Assembly: GCF_900635445.1 (NCBI RefSeq)
Contig: NZ_LR134117.1
Span: 1,736,001-1,800,000 of the forward strand
Direction: 5' to 3'
Source: Serratia odorifera
GTDB taxonomy: Bacteria; Pseudomonadota; Gammaproteobacteria; Enterobacterales; Enterobacteriaceae
Length of the DNA stretch: 64,000 nucleotides
Positions 41,245 to 51,716 of this stretch are shown here, piece by piece. How positions within the stretch are numbered: position 1 is the stretch's first letter; the number at the start of each line of letters is the position of its first letter. A model generated the notes under the pieces. That model had not been told where the DNA came from. It did not search any database and worked only from the letters and a program-made list of their open reading frames with translations. Both the position numbers and the translations under genes were made by a program.

Positions 41245-41960
41245 TGCATTTTTACCGCCCGCTGCGCCAGTTGGCGGCGTTGACCTTCGATCTGGACGAT
41301 ACCTTATACGATAATCGCCCGGTGATTAAGCAGACCGAGCAGCAATCGGTGGCCTTTTTGCAGGACTATCACCCGGGATTGAGCCACTTCCAGTCGGCGG
41401 ATTTTCACCGTCTGCGCATGGAGCTGCGCGAGCAGGATCCGGAAATTTACCACGACGTTACTCAATGGCGCTGGCGTGCGATCCATCTGGCGCTGACCCG
41501 GCAGGGGCTACGCGATGCCGAAGCCGCACTGGGCGCCGACGCGGCAATGCAGAACTTCGCGTTGTGGCGTAGCCGCATCGACGTACCGGCATCGACCCAC
41601 CAGACGCTGCAAGCGCTCGCTGAACGCTATCCGTTGGTGGCTATCACCAATGGCAATGCCGATCCGGCGCTGTGCGGGCTGGACGGTTACTTTAGCTTCG
41701 TGCTGCGCTCCGGGCCGGATGGCCGCGCCAAGCCCTATCAGGATATGTACCATCTGGCTGCTGAACGGCTGAAGGTTGCGCCAGCGGCAATTTTGCACGT
41801 CGGTGATGACCTGACCACCGACGTTGCCGGTGCGCTGCGCTCGGGCTTGCAGGCCTGCTGGATCAACGATCGGCAGCGCAACCTGATGCAGGCGGCTGAC
41901 AGTCGCCTATTGCCACATATTGAGATTTCGCAGTTGGCATCGCTGACAGCATTGTTATAA
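41244..41960 (+). CDS. yigB: HAD hydrolase YigB (5-amino-6-(5-phospho-D-ribitylamino)uracil phosphatase)
   Basis: Haloacid-dehalogenase family phosphatase; in E. coli YigB can dephosphorylate a riboflavin precursor and FMN. The 238 residues have the nucleophile motif [10 protein letters not shown] near residue 16, VAITNGNAD (motif II) and [17 protein letters not shown] (motif IV). Its ATG shares a base with the xerC stop, ending the operon just before the LexA-controlled uvrD promoter. Confidence 0.94.
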   Translation: MHFYRPLRQLAALTFDLDDTLYDNRPVIKQTEQQSVAFLQDYHPGLSHFQSADFHRLRMELREQDPEIYHDVTQWRWRAIHLALTRQGLRDAEAALGADAAMQNFALWRSRIDVPASTHQTLQALAERYPLVAITNGNADPALCGLDGYFSFVLRSGPDGRAKPYQDMYHLAAERLKVAPAAILHVGDDLTTDVAGALRSGLQACWINDRQRNLMQAADSRLLPHIEISQLASLTALL

Positions 41961-41974
41961 TCCCTGCCAGAACT

Positions 41975-41990
41975 CTGTATAAATTCCCAG
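41975..41990 (+). promoter_or_regulatory. LexA (SOS) box of uvrD
   Basis: CTGTATAAATTCCCAG resembles the E. coli uvrD SOS box (CTGT-N8-CCAG type). It contains a TATAAA -10-like element and lies 48 bases before the uvrD start. Confidence 0.8.
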
Positions 41991-42037
41991 TGGAAACCGG
42001 CGTAACGCCGGCTATCCCTTACCAATTAATGGTGCCT

Positions 42038-44201
42038 ATGGACGTTTCCGATCTGCTCAACAGCCATGAATGATAAACAACGCGAAGCCGTGGCGGCGCC
42101 ACGCAGCAACCTGTTGGTGCTGGCAGGCGCGGGCAGCGGAAAAACCCGGGTGCTGGTACATCGCATTGCCTGGCTGCTATCGGTAGAGAACTGCTCGCCG
42201 TATTCGATCATGGCCGTGACCTTCACCAATAAGGCGGCGGCGGAAATGCGCCACCGTATCGAGCAGCTGATTGGCACCAGCCAGGGCGGTATGTGGATTG
42301 GCACCTTCCACGGCCTGGCGCACCGCTTGCTGCGCGCCCACCACATGGACGCCAATCTGCCGCAGGATTTCCAGATACTCGACAGCGAAGACCAGCTACG
42401 CCTGCTCAAACGCATCGTGCGCGCGCTGAATATCGACGAAAAACAGTGGCCGCCGCGTCAGGCGATGTGGTACATCAACGGCAAGAAAGACGACGGCCTG
42501 CGGCCACAGCACATTGAAAGCTACGGCAATCCGGTGGAAGCGACCTGGCTGCGCATCTATCAGGCCTATCAGGAAGCCTGCGATCGCGCCGGGCTGGTGG
42601 ATTTTGCCGAACTGCTGCTGCGCGCCCATGAACTGTGGCTGAACAAGCCGCACATTCTCAACCATTACCGCGAGCGCTTCACCAATATTCTGGTGGACGA
42701 ATTCCAGGATACCAACCGCATCCAGTACGCCTGGATCCGCCTGCTGGCGGGCGATCGCGCCAATGTGATGATCGTTGGCGACGACGATCAGTCAATCTAT
42801 GGCTGGCGCGGTGCGCAGGTAGAGAACATCCAGCGCTTCCTGAAGGATTTCCCCGGTGCCGAAACCGTCCGTCTGGAGCAGAATTACCGTTCCACCAGCA
42901 ATATCCTCAAGGCTGCCAACACGCTGATCGCCAACAACGACGGACGCATGGGGAAAAACCTGTGGACCGACGGCGCCGAGGGCGAGCCGATTTCCCTCTA
43001 CTGCGCGTTCAACGAGCTGGACGAAGCGCGCTTTGTGGTCAACCGTATCAAGAGCTGGCAGGACAACGGCGGGGCGCTGAACGACTGCGCAATTCTCTAC
43101 CGCAGCAACGCCCAATCGCGCGTGCTGGAAGAAGCGCTGTTGCAGACCGCCATGCCGTACCGCATTTACGGCGGCATGCGCTTCTTCGAACGCCAGGAAA
43201 TCAAGGATGCGCTGGCCTATCTGCGGCTGATTGCCAATCGCAATGACGACGCGGCGTTTGAACGGGTGGTGAACACCCCGACGCGCGGCATCGGCGACCG
43301 CACGCTGGACGTGGTGCGCCAAACGGCGCGCGATCGGCAGATGACGCTGTGGCAGGCCACCCGGGCGCTATTGCAGGACAAGGTGCTGGCTGGCCGTGCC
43401 GCGTCTGCCCTGCAGCGTTTTAGCGAACTGGTGGACGCGCTGGCGCATGAAACTGCCGATATGCCGCTGCACGTGCAGACCGATCGGGTGATCCGCGATT
43501 CGGGCCTGTTTATCATGTACGAGCAGGAAAAGGGCGAAAAAGGCCAGGCGCGCATTGAAAACCTTGAGGAACTGGTGACGGCGACGCGCCAGTTCAGCTA
43601 CCAGGACGAAGACCAGGATCTGATGCCGTTGCAGGCGTTTCTGTCGCATGCGGCGCTGGAAACCGGCGAAGGGCAGGCCGATGCGTATCAGGACGCGGTG
43701 CAATTGATGACGCTGCACTCGGCCAAAGGGCTGGAGTTCAAACAGGTATTTATCGTTGGCGTCGAAGAAGGCATGTTCCCGAGTCAGATGTCGCTGGACG
43801 AAGGTGGACGGCTGGAGGAAGAGCGTCGCCTGGCCTATGTTGGCCTGACGCGGGCGATGGAAAAGCTGACGCTGACCTACGCCGAAACCCGCCGTCTGTA
43901 CGGCAAAGAGGTGTATCACCGCCCGTCGCGTTTTATCGGCGAGATCCCGGAGGAGTGCATCGAAGAAGTTCGCCTGCGCGCCAGCGTATCGCGCCCGGTC
44001 AGCCATCGACGGATCGGCACGCCGATCGCTGAAAACGACACCGGCTACAAACTGGGTCAGCGCGTGCGTCATCCCAAATTTGGCGAAGGCACCATCGTCA
44101 ACCTGGAAGGCAGCGGCGAACACAGCCGCTTGCAGATCGCCTTCCAGGGCGAAGGCATCAAATGGCTGGTGGCGGCCTACGCCAAGCTGGAAACCGACTG
44201 A
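42038..44201 (+). CDS. uvrD: DNA helicase II UvrD (frameshift after nine codons in this sequence)
   Basis: Superfamily 1A helicase for nucleotide excision and mismatch repair. ATG 42038 begins MDVSDLLNS, the native start, but an extra A at 42066 shifts the frame. The same base makes an ATG from which the rest reads MNDKQREAVAAPRSN, so a protein lacking only the first nine residues could still be made. Motifs: [51 protein letters not shown], and a C-terminal tail with GQRVRHPKFGEG. Total about 720 residues when repaired. Confidence 0.95.
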
Positions 44202-44222
44202 CGATCGGCGGCCGCGACGGCG

Positions 44223-44697
44223 TCAGCGTGTGTAGTGCTCACCCAGTTGCGCGCTGGCGTACCAACGCATTAGCTCATCCACGCCGTCGCCGCCTTCGGG
44301 CGGCGCCCATGGCATACAGTCCGCCTCCGACAGCGGTTGATACGGCCCCTGTTTGACTTCAAAAATCACGCCGCCCGCGTCGAGAGACAGCACCGCATGC
44401 CAGGTGCCAGCAGGCATTTCCAATACTCTGTTTTCGCCGCTCCAGCAGCGTGCGCCGGGTCACCGTGCCGCCGTTATCGAACTGTAGCACCACGAAGCGA
44501 CCGCGCAACGGCATCAGCAGTTCCCAGGTATGCGGGTGGCGGTGCGGGCGGATATAGGTGCCCGGCTCCATGGCGATGGCCAGCCGCTGTACCGGATCGG
44601 CTAACGCGTCATGCAACGTGCGGTGGCTGCGCAGGCGCGGCAATTGCGCCGCCTGTTCGCTCATGGCATTCAAATCAGCAACGGTAATCAGTTTCAT
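44223..44697 (-). CDS. WbuC family cupin metalloprotein (one-base insertion in this sequence)
   Basis: Cupin-fold protein of the WbuC family, function unproven. The start MKLITVADLNAMSEQAAQ and the metal-binding cupin motif PHRHPHTWELLMPLRGRF are visible. The frame breaks near 44440: the continuation GENRVLEMPAGTWHAVLSLD lies one base out. Repaired, it is about 157 residues. WbuC genes are usually described at the ends of O-antigen clusters; here it stands alone, convergent with uvrD, and its start faces the corA leader. Confidence 0.75.
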
Positions 44698-44921
44698 CGG
44701 TTCAATCCGCAGGCAAAATGTGGCGCTGATTTTAGCAATTTCCCTCGCCGCGGCCAGCGATAAGCGCCGCTTTCCCGCCGGCGTTTATCTGCGGTTGAAC
44801 CACAGTTTTCACCGCCCTGTCATCGCGGTGAATTGTTGCGCGATTATCCTGTCTAACGTGTTGACAGGCTTTTTCTTCTCGGCGTAACATGCGCGCACGA
44901 TTAATAATGAGGACATTCGCC

Positions 44922-44981
44922 TTGGACACACCCAGTAGATACTGGCTCATTGACCTGGATTTCAACAGGTACAACTTCTAA
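44922..44981 (+). CDS. Candidate corA leader peptide (CorL-like)
   Basis: A 19-codon frame starting TTG at 44922, preceded by GAGGA eight bases upstream, would encode MDTPSRYWLIDLDFNRYNF. It lies 164 bases before corA, inside a 447-base gap (44698-45144) with no other gene. In Salmonella a short corL frame in the corA leader couples translation to Rho-dependent termination and magnesium homeostasis; position and size agree. Identity with CorL is not verified. Confidence 0.5.
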   Translation: MDTPSRYWLIDLDFNRYNF

Positions 44982-45144
44982 GGCTATCCCATTCTGCTGA
45001 TGGCCTTCGTGGTTGTCGGCGACCCCCTTTGTGTGTCGCTCTGAGACAGATCTGTACATGGTCTGAAACGAGCGGGCCATTATCCCCCTCGGTTTCTGTG
45101 CTTCAACGCGTTGTCTGCCCCCCATCATAAGGGAGTTTTGGCAC

Positions 45145-46095
45145 ATGCTAAGCGCTTTCAAATTAGATAACAGCCGCTTATCCCGTCTGGAACTGGATGA
45201 CGCCGAAGACCTGACCACCTCGCTGTGGGTGGATTTGGTCGAACCGGAAGAAGGCGAGCGCGACCGCGTGCAGAATGAGCTGGGCCAGAGCCTGGCGACC
45301 CGGCCGGAGCTGGATGACATCGAAGCCTCTGCGCGTTTCTTCGAAGACGAAGACGGTTTGCACATTCACTCCTTCTTCTATTTCGAGGATGCCGAAGACC
45401 ATGCCGGCAACTCCACCGTGGCCTTCACCATCCGCGACGGCCGTTTATATACCCTGCGCGAACGGGAACTGCCGGCGTTTCGCCTGTACCGCATGCGCGC
45501 TCGCAACCAGATGATGGTTGACGGCAACGCTTACGAGCTGCTGCTGGATCTGTTTGAAACCAAAATCGAACAGTTGGCAGACGAGATCGAAAACATCTAC
45601 AGCGATCTGGAAAAGCTTAGCCGGGTGATCATGGAAGGTCATCAGGGTGATGAATATGATGCAGCGCTGTCGACGCTGGCAGAGCTGGAAGACATCGGTT
45701 GGAAAGTGCGCCTGTGTCTGATGGATACCCAGCGCGCGCTGAACTTCCTGGTGCGCAAGGCGCGGTTGCCAACCGGCCAGTTGGAGCAGGCGCGTGAAGT
45801 GCTGCGCGATATCGAATCCTTGCTGCCGCACAACGAATCGCTGTTCCAGAAGGTCAACTTCCTGATGCAGGCGGCGATGGGCTTTATCAATATCGAACAG
45901 AACCGCATTATCAAGATTTTCTCGGTGGTCTCGGTGGTATTCCTGCCGCCAACGCTGGTGGCGTCCAGCTACGGCATGAACTTCGAATTCATGCCGGAAC
46001 TGAAGTGGTCGTTTGGCTATCCGGGGGCGATTGGCCTGATGATCCTGGCCGGTCTGGCCCCGTATCTGTACTTCAAACGCAGGAACTGGCTGTAA
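45145..46095 (+). CDS. corA: Magnesium/cobalt transporter CorA
   Basis: Pentameric inner-membrane channel for constitutive Mg2+ uptake (also Co2+ and Ni2+). The 316 residues have a large cytoplasmic funnel domain, a long stalk helix, and two C-terminal membrane segments. The signature [11 protein letters not shown], containing the GMN selectivity motif, lies at the periplasmic loop, and the protein ends in the basic tail KRRNWL. The start [16 protein letters not shown] and TAAGGGAG upstream settle the start. Confidence 0.97.
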   Translation: MLSAFKLDNSRLSRLELDDAEDLTTSLWVDLVEPEEGERDRVQNELGQSLATRPELDDIEASARFFEDEDGLHIHSFFYFEDAEDHAGNSTVAFTIRDGRLYTLRERELPAFRLYRMRARNQMMVDGNAYELLLDLFETKIEQLADEIENIYSDLEKLSRVIMEGHQGDEYDAALSTLAELEDIGWKVRLCLMDTQRALNFLVRKARLPTGQLEQAREVLRDIESLLPHNESLFQKVNFLMQAAMGFINIEQNRIIKIFSVVSVVFLPPTLVASSYGMNFEFMPELKWSFGYPGAIGLMILAGLAPYLYFKRRNWL

Positions 46096-46258
46096 CCGTA
46101 ACGCCAACCGGTCGCCCCGCGGTGGCGCGCACACCTTTCGATGGCGCCTCCACTCGGGGGCTGCCCGCTTGATGCCGGCGGCAAAGCGTTGTCAGTGATT
46201 TGCGATTGTTCGCCTGCTAAGATAGTTGCCTGCGTACTGATTTAAGGCATACGTTTTC

Positions 46259-47317
46259 ATGGCGAGGTTCCCCGCTGTAGTGCAATGGCTGATCCTGCTG
46301 CTGGCGTCGCTGGCGCTGGGCTTTGGCCTGCAAACATTTCATATTCCCGCCGCTTTATTACTGGGCCCGATGATCGTCGGCGTAGCGATGGGGTTGCTTG
46401 GTGCCTCAGTGCGCATTCCCGCGCCGCTATTTATCGCCGCTCAGGCGGTGTTGGGCTGCATGATTGCGCAAAGCCTCTCGCCCGCCATTCTCACGCCGCT
46501 GTTTGCCGACTGGCCGCTGGTACTGCTGGTGTTGATCGCCACGCTGCTGGCCAGCGGCGTTTCCGGTTGGTGTCTGGTGCGTTTCAGCGATCTGCCCGGT
46601 TCGACCGGCGCCTGGGGCGCGTCACCCGGCGGGGCGTCGGCAATGGTGGCGATGGCCGGCGATTTTGGCGCCGACGTACGGCTGGTGGCGTTTATGCAAT
46701 ACCTGCGGGTGCTGTTTGTCGCCACCGCGGCGGCGGCGGTGGCGCGTATCGGGCTGGGGGATGAAGCCGGGCAGGGCAGTGCAACGCTGGTCTGGTTTCC
46801 GCCGCTCGACTGGCGTTTCATCGCAACGCTGGCGGTAGCGGCCGGCGGTGCCTGGCTGGGGCCGCGCCTGCGTATTCCTTCCGGCGCGCTGCTGTTGCCG
46901 ATGATGGTTGGCGCAACGCTGCACTCGAGCGGCGTGATGGCGTTGCAGATCCCCGAATGGCTGCTGGCTCTGGCCTATACCCTGATTGGCTGGAGCGTCG
47001 GTTTGCGTTTTACCCGGCCGATCTTTTTACTGGCGTTGCGCACGTTGCCGCAAATGGTGGTGTCGATTGTGGCATTGATGCTGTTTTGCGGCCTGCTGGC
47101 GTGGATGCTGACCTGGTTCCTGCCGGTGGATATCATGACCGCCTATCTCGCCACCAGCCCGGGAGGGTTGGACACGGTGGCGATTATTGCGGCGGGTAGC
47201 CGGGTGGATATGTCTTTCGTGATGGCGATGCAGACGTTGCGGTTGTTTACCATTCTGCTGACCGGCCCGGCGATGGCGCGGTTTATCTCCAACCGCGCCG
47301 CGCCGGCATCAACGTAA
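46259..47317 (+). CDS. AbrB family inner membrane protein
   Basis: The 352-residue membrane protein has the duplicated AbrB (ammonia monooxygenase regulator-like) domain of COG3180, about ten membrane segments, and two family-typical SPGG motifs: GASPGGASAMVAMA (about residue 120) and ATSPGGLDTVAII (about 299). Function is unknown; a transport role is often guessed. It is convergent with rarD and the stops overlap by nine bases. Confidence 0.85.
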   Translation: MARFPAVVQWLILLLASLALGFGLQTFHIPAALLLGPMIVGVAMGLLGASVRIPAPLFIAAQAVLGCMIAQSLSPAILTPLFADWPLVLLVLIATLLASGVSGWCLVRFSDLPGSTGAWGASPGGASAMVAMAGDFGADVRLVAFMQYLRVLFVATAAAAVARIGLGDEAGQGSATLVWFPPLDWRFIATLAVAAGGAWLGPRLRIPSGALLLPMMVGATLHSSGVMALQIPEWLLALAYTLIGWSVGLRFTRPIFLLALRTLPQMVVSIVALMLFCGLLAWMLTWFLPVDIMTAYLATSPGGLDTVAIIAAGSRVDMSFVMAMQTLRLFTILLTGPAMARFISNRAAPAST

Positions 47318-48196
47318 CCGGCGTTGGGTATACAGGGCGTCGAGGATGAACAGCAGCAGCGCCGCCCAGATAAAGCCGAAGGTCACCAGTTTGTCCTGGC
47401 CGATGGTTTCGTCGTAGAAGGTCACCGCCAGCAGGAACATCAACGTTGGACCGAGGTATTGAAAGAAACCCAGCGTCGACAGCCGTAGCCGGGTCGCGGC
47501 GGCGGTGAAGAACAGCAACGGCACGGTGGTGATGATGCCAGCCGCGACCAGCAGCAGGTTCAGCGACCAGGGATTGGCAGTGAGGTGGCTGGTTGCACTG
47601 TCGGCGATAACGAACAGATACACCGCCGCGACCGGCAGCAGCCACAGGGTTTCGATCAGCATGCCGGTTTGCGCGTCGATGGCGATTTTCTTGCGCAGCA
47701 GGCCGTAGAACGCAAAGCTGAACGCCAGCCCCAGTCCGATAATCGGTAGCGAACCAAACTGCCAGAGCTGCACCAGCACACCGGTAAACGCCAGCGCCAC
47801 CGCAACCCATTGCATACGGCGGAAACGCTCGCCAAGAAACAGCATGCCCAGCAGCACGTTGACCAGCGGGTTGATAAAGTAGCCGAGGCTGGCTTCCAGC
47901 ATATGATGGTTATTCACCGCCCAGATATACAACAGCCAGTTGCCGCCGATCAGCACCGCGGTCAGCGCCAGCAACAGCAGGCGTTTGCGGTTTTGGCAGG
48001 CGGCGCGCACCTTCTTCCAGTTATGGCCGAGCGAAATCAACCCCAGCATAAAGAAGAACGACCAGATCACCCGATGGGTCAGGATCTCGTCGGCCGGCAC
48101 CTGCTGGATCAGTTTGAAATACACCGGGGCGATGCCCCAAATAAAATAGGCGGCCAGAGCAAAGAAGATGCCCTGCCGCGTCTGTTGTGCGTCCAT
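47309..48196 (-). CDS. rarD: EamA family transporter RarD
   Basis: Drug/metabolite-superfamily permease, named for chloramphenicol resistance; substrate unproven. The 295 residues from MDAQQTRQGIFFALAAYF give the family length, with ten membrane segments and two EamA halves. An upstream in-frame ATG (48247) adds 17 poorly hydrophobic residues and is less likely. Confidence 0.93.
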   Translation of the reverse strand: MDAQQTRQGIFFALAAYFIWGIAPVYFKLIQQVPADEILTHRVIWSFFFMLGLISLGHNWKKVRAACQNRKRLLLLALTAVLIGGNWLLYIWAVNNHHMLEASLGYFINPLVNVLLGMLFLGERFRRMQWVAVALAFTGVLVQLWQFGSLPIIGLGLAFSFAFYGLLRKKIAIDAQTGMLIETLWLLPVAAVYLFVIADSATSHLTANPWSLNLLLVAAGIITTVPLLFFTAAATRLRLSTLGFFQYLGPTLMFLLAVTFYDETIGQDKLVTFGFIWAALLLFILDALYTQRRLR

Positions 48197-48260
48197 GACG
48201 TTACTCTGAAGGTAAAACCGAAGATGTGGTGAGTGTACTGAAGTCACTCACCGGGCACAA

Positions 48261-48731
48261 TCACCCCACCAGATACGTGGCGGTAGCGCTGGCGATATGC
48301 AGGCCGTCGTGGTTGTGCAGTTCGACGCGGGCTACCGCCACCTTATTGCCGCTGCGCAATACCGTGGCGGAGGCGACGAAATGCTCGCCGCGGCCAGGAC
48401 GCAGATAGTCCACCCGCAGGTCGATGGTGCCCATGCGCGCCAGACGTGCGGCCAGCTCTTGTTCTATCAGCGGATCCTGTCGCATCAGCACGCTGCCGAC
48501 GCAGGCCAGTCCGGCGGCGACGTCGAGCACCGAGGCGATCACCCCGCCGTGCAGGATACGCTGGGCGGCGTTGCCCACCAGTTTGGCCTGATTGGTGAAG
48601 GTCAGCTCCACGCAGTCATCGTCAAAACGCCGCAGTTCCAACCCCAGTTCGCGGTTGAACGGCATGTGATAAACAAAGATTTCGCCGATCTTCTGGCGGG
48701 CGGCTTCCAGGGTAAGAGGTGTGGTCGACAT
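48261..48731 (-). CDS. yigI: Thioesterase family protein YigI
   Basis: Hotdog-fold thioesterase (PaaI-like), reported in E. coli to act on medium- and long-chain acyl-CoA. The 156 residues have the typical [17 protein letters not shown] motif after the first helix and [18 protein letters not shown] in the sheet. It stands between rarD and the divergent pldA. Confidence 0.92.
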   Translation of the reverse strand: MSTTPLTLEAARQKIGEIFVYHMPFNRELGLELRRFDDDCVELTFTNQAKLVGNAAQRILHGGVIASVLDVAAGLACVGSVLMRQDPLIEQELAARLARMGTIDLRVDYLRPGRGEHFVASATVLRSGNKVAVARVELHNHDGLHIASATATYLVG

Positions 48732-48934
48732 GGCATTGATTCTTCTTGTTGGTTTGACGGTATAAGCTACTGGTCAGTCCAGGTTAATGGTTTGTTGATT
48801 TTATGCTTAACCTTTGTTGCTTTCCAGACTAATCCAATAAAAGCATTCCGCACTGCTGTAAAGCGCGCTTTGTGTGTAAAATGGCCTGTTTTTTCTTTCA
48901 GGGTATGTTTTTATTTTGCTGGAGTGATGAAGTT

Positions 48935-49813
48935 ATGCGCATTCTGTCAGGGGTTATTTTGGCGATGCTGTTGGCGCCGACGCTGGTGCAGGCCGAAGAA
49001 GCCAAAGAACAAGAAATACATGATAAACCGGCAGTACGCGGCAGCATTATCGCCAACATGCTGCAATCACATGATAATCCGTTCACGCTGTATCCATACG
49101 ATACCAACTATGTGTTGTACACCGATACCAGCGATCTCAACAAAGAAGCCATCGAAACCTACAACTGGTCGGATAAAGCGCGCAAGGACGAGGTGAAGTT
49201 CCAGCTCAGCCTGGCGTTCCCGCTGTGGCGCGGCATTGCCGGTGAAAACTCGGTGCTCGGTGCGTCCTATACTCAGCGCTCGTGGTGGCAGTTATCCAAC
49301 AGCGGCCAGTCTTCGCCGTTCCGTGAAACCAACTACGAACCGCAGGTGTTCCTTGGCTGGGCGACCGATTACAGCTTCGCCGGCTGGACGCTGCGCGACG
49401 TGGAAATCGGCCTCAACCATCAGTCCAACGGCCGTTCGGAGCCCACCTCCCGCAGTTGGAACCGCGCCTATGCGCGCCTGATGGCGCAAAACGGCAACTG
49501 GCAGGTGGACGTTAAACCGTGGCTGCGCTTTTCGGAAAGCGCCAGCAGCGACGATAACCCGGACATCACCAAGTACATGGGCTATTACCGCCTGAAGGTG
49601 GGTTATGCCTGGGGTGACAGCGTGTTCAGCGTTGACGGCCATTATAACTGGAACAGCGGTTTCGGCGGCGCGGAACTGGGCTGGAGTTACCCGATCACCA
49701 AGCACGTACGCTTCTACACCCAGGTGTTCAGCGGTTACGGCGAATCGCTGATCGACTACAACTTCCGGCAGACACGGGTTGGCGTTGGTGTCATGCTTAA
49801 CGATATTATGTAA
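48935..49813 (+). CDS. pldA: Outer membrane phospholipase A
   Basis: Calcium-dependent outer-membrane phospholipase A1/A2 (12-stranded barrel) that degrades mislocalised phospholipid. The 292 residues have a signal peptide ending VQA (about residue 20) and the catalytic His and Ser in GLNHQSNGRSEP, with the supporting Asn in SRSWNRAYARL. The C-terminus ends in an aromatic-alternating strand. ATG 48935 with GGAG upstream is chosen over an earlier in-frame ATG that would bury the signal. Confidence 0.95.
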   Translation: MRILSGVILAMLLAPTLVQAEEAKEQEIHDKPAVRGSIIANMLQSHDNPFTLYPYDTNYVLYTDTSDLNKEAIETYNWSDKARKDEVKFQLSLAFPLWRGIAGENSVLGASYTQRSWWQLSNSGQSSPFRETNYEPQVFLGWATDYSFAGWTLRDVEIGLNHQSNGRSEPTSRSWNRAYARLMAQNGNWQVDVKPWLRFSESASSDDNPDITKYMGYYRLKVGYAWGDSVFSVDGHYNWNSGFGGAELGWSYPITKHVRFYTQVFSGYGESLIDYNFRQTRVGVGVMLNDIM

Positions 49814-49871
49814 TCTGGCAGTCATAAAAGCGGTGCGTTGATGCGCCGCTGCGATAAAAATGGGGAAGTGT

Positions 49872-51704
49872 GTGTCTACCGCAGCAGTGATAAACAGAGA
49901 GTTGCTGGCAGAACAGGTGTTACGTGACACCTTCGGCTATCAGCAATTCCGTCCGGGACAACAAACGATTATCAATGCGGCTATCAACGGGCAGGACTGC
50001 CTGGTGGTGATGCCGACCGGCGGCGGTAAATCGTTATGCTACCAAATCCCGGCGCTGGTGATGGACGGGCTGACGCTGGTGGTTTCCCCGTTGATTTCGT
50101 TGATGAAGGATCAGGTCGACCAATTGCTGGCCTATGGGGTGTCTGCGGCCTGCTACAACTCTACCCAGACGCGCGAGCAGCAGCTTGAGGTGATGGCCGG
50201 TTGCCGCCGCGGCGATGTGAAGCTGCTGTATATCGCCCCCGAACGGCTGATGATGGACAGCTTCCTCGACCTGCTCGACCATTGCCAACCGGCACTGCTG
50301 GCGGTGGACGAAGCGCACTGCATTTCGCAGTGGGGGCACGATTTCCGCCCGGAATACCGGGCGCTTGGCCAGTTGAAGCAGCGCTTCCCCACGATGCCGG
50401 TGATTGCCCTGACCGCCACCGCCGACGAGGCGACACGCGGCGACATTACCCGCCTGCTGGCGCTGCACGATCCGTTGGTGCAGGTCAGCAGCTTCGACCG
50501 ACCGAACATCCGCTACACGCTGGTGGAGAAGTTCAAGCCGCTCGACCAGCTTTGGCGCTTTGTGCAGGATCAGCGCGGCAAAAGCGGCATCATTTATTGC
50601 AACAGCCGCGCCAAGGTGGAAGACACCACCGCGCGCCTGCAAAGCCGCGGTCTGAGCGTTGCGGCATACCATGCCGGGCTGGACAACGAGCGCCGTGCCC
50701 AGGTGCAGGAGGCGTTCCAGCGTGATGATTTGCAGGTGGTGGTAGCCACCGTCGCCTTTGGCATGGGGATCAACAAGCCCAACGTGCGCTTTGTGGTGCA
50801 TTTTGACATTCCTCGCAACATCGAATCCTATTATCAGGAAACCGGCCGCGCCGGGCGCGACGGCTTACCGGCGGAAGCCATTCTGTTATACGACCCGGCC
50901 GATATGGCCTGGTTGCGTCGCTGTCTGGAGGAAAAACCGGCCGGCCAGCAACTGGACATTGAACGGCATAAGCTGAACGCAATGAGCGCGTTTGCCGAGG
51001 CGCAAACCTGTCGTCGTCTGGTGTTGTTGAACTACTTTGGCGAAGGCAAGCAGCAGGCCTGCGGTAACTGCGATATTTGTCTCGATCCACCAAAACGCTA
51101 CGACGGACTGGAGGATGCGCGCAAGGCGCTATCAGCGATTGGCCGCGTTGGACAGCGGTTCGGCATCGGCTACGTGGTCGAAGTACTGCGTGGTTCCAAC
51201 AACCAGCGCATTCGCGAGTTCGGCCACGACAAATTGCCGGTGTACGGCATTGGCCGCGATCACACTACCGAACACTGGACCAGCGTACTGCGCCAACTGA
51301 TTCATCTGGGCTTCATTACGCAAAATATTGCCCTGCACTCGGCGCTACAGCTCACCGAAGCCGCGCGCCCGGTGCTGCGCGGTGAAGTGCCGTTGCAACT
51401 GGCAGTGCCACGAATTCAGAGCCTGAAGCCGCGCAGCGGCGGCAGTCAGAAAACCTACGGCGGCAACTACGATCGCAAACTGTTTGCCAAATTGCGCAAG
51501 CTGCGCAAATCTATTGCCGACGAAGAAAACATTCCGCCCTACGTGGTGTTCAACGATACCACGCTGCTGGAAATGGCCGAGCAGATGCCGACCAAGGCCA
51601 GTGAACTGCTCAGCGTCAACGGGGTAGGGCAACGCAAACTGGAGCGCTTTGGTTCGCCGTTTATGGCGATGATCCGCGACCATCTCGATAATGACGACGA
51701 CTAG
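49872..51704 (+). CDS. recQ: ATP-dependent DNA helicase RecQ
   Basis: Superfamily 2 3'-5' helicase of the RecF pathway. In order: the [11 protein letters not shown] motif 0, Walker [19 protein letters not shown] in [19 protein letters not shown], motif [14 protein letters not shown], the zinc-binding cysteines in CGNCDICL, and an HRDC domain at the C-terminus. GTG 49872 gives 610 residues (E. coli 609) with GGGGAAG just upstream; ATG 49860, four codons earlier, is the alternative. Confidence 0.96.
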   Translation: MSTAAVINRELLAEQVLRDTFGYQQFRPGQQTIINAAINGQDCLVVMPTGGGKSLCYQIPALVMDGLTLVVSPLISLMKDQVDQLLAYGVSAACYNSTQTREQQLEVMAGCRRGDVKLLYIAPERLMMDSFLDLLDHCQPALLAVDEAHCISQWGHDFRPEYRALGQLKQRFPTMPVIALTATADEATRGDITRLLALHDPLVQVSSFDRPNIRYTLVEKFKPLDQLWRFVQDQRGKSGIIYCNSRAKVEDTTARLQSRGLSVAAYHAGLDNERRAQVQEAFQRDDLQVVVATVAFGMGINKPNVRFVVHFDIPRNIESYYQETGRAGRDGLPAEAILLYDPADMAWLRRCLEEKPAGQQLDIERHKLNAMSAFAEAQTCRRLVLLNYFGEGKQQACGNCDICLDPPKRYDGLEDARKALSAIGRVGQRFGIGYVVEVLRGSNNQRIREFGHDKLPVYGIGRDHTTEHWTSVLRQLIHLGFITQNIALHSALQLTEAARPVLRGEVPLQLAVPRIQSLKPRSGGSQKTYGGNYDRKLFAKLRKLRKSIADEENIPPYVVFNDTTLLEMAEQMPTKASELLSVNGVGQRKLERFGSPFMAMIRDHLDNDDD

Positions 51705-51716
51705 GAATCACTGAAA

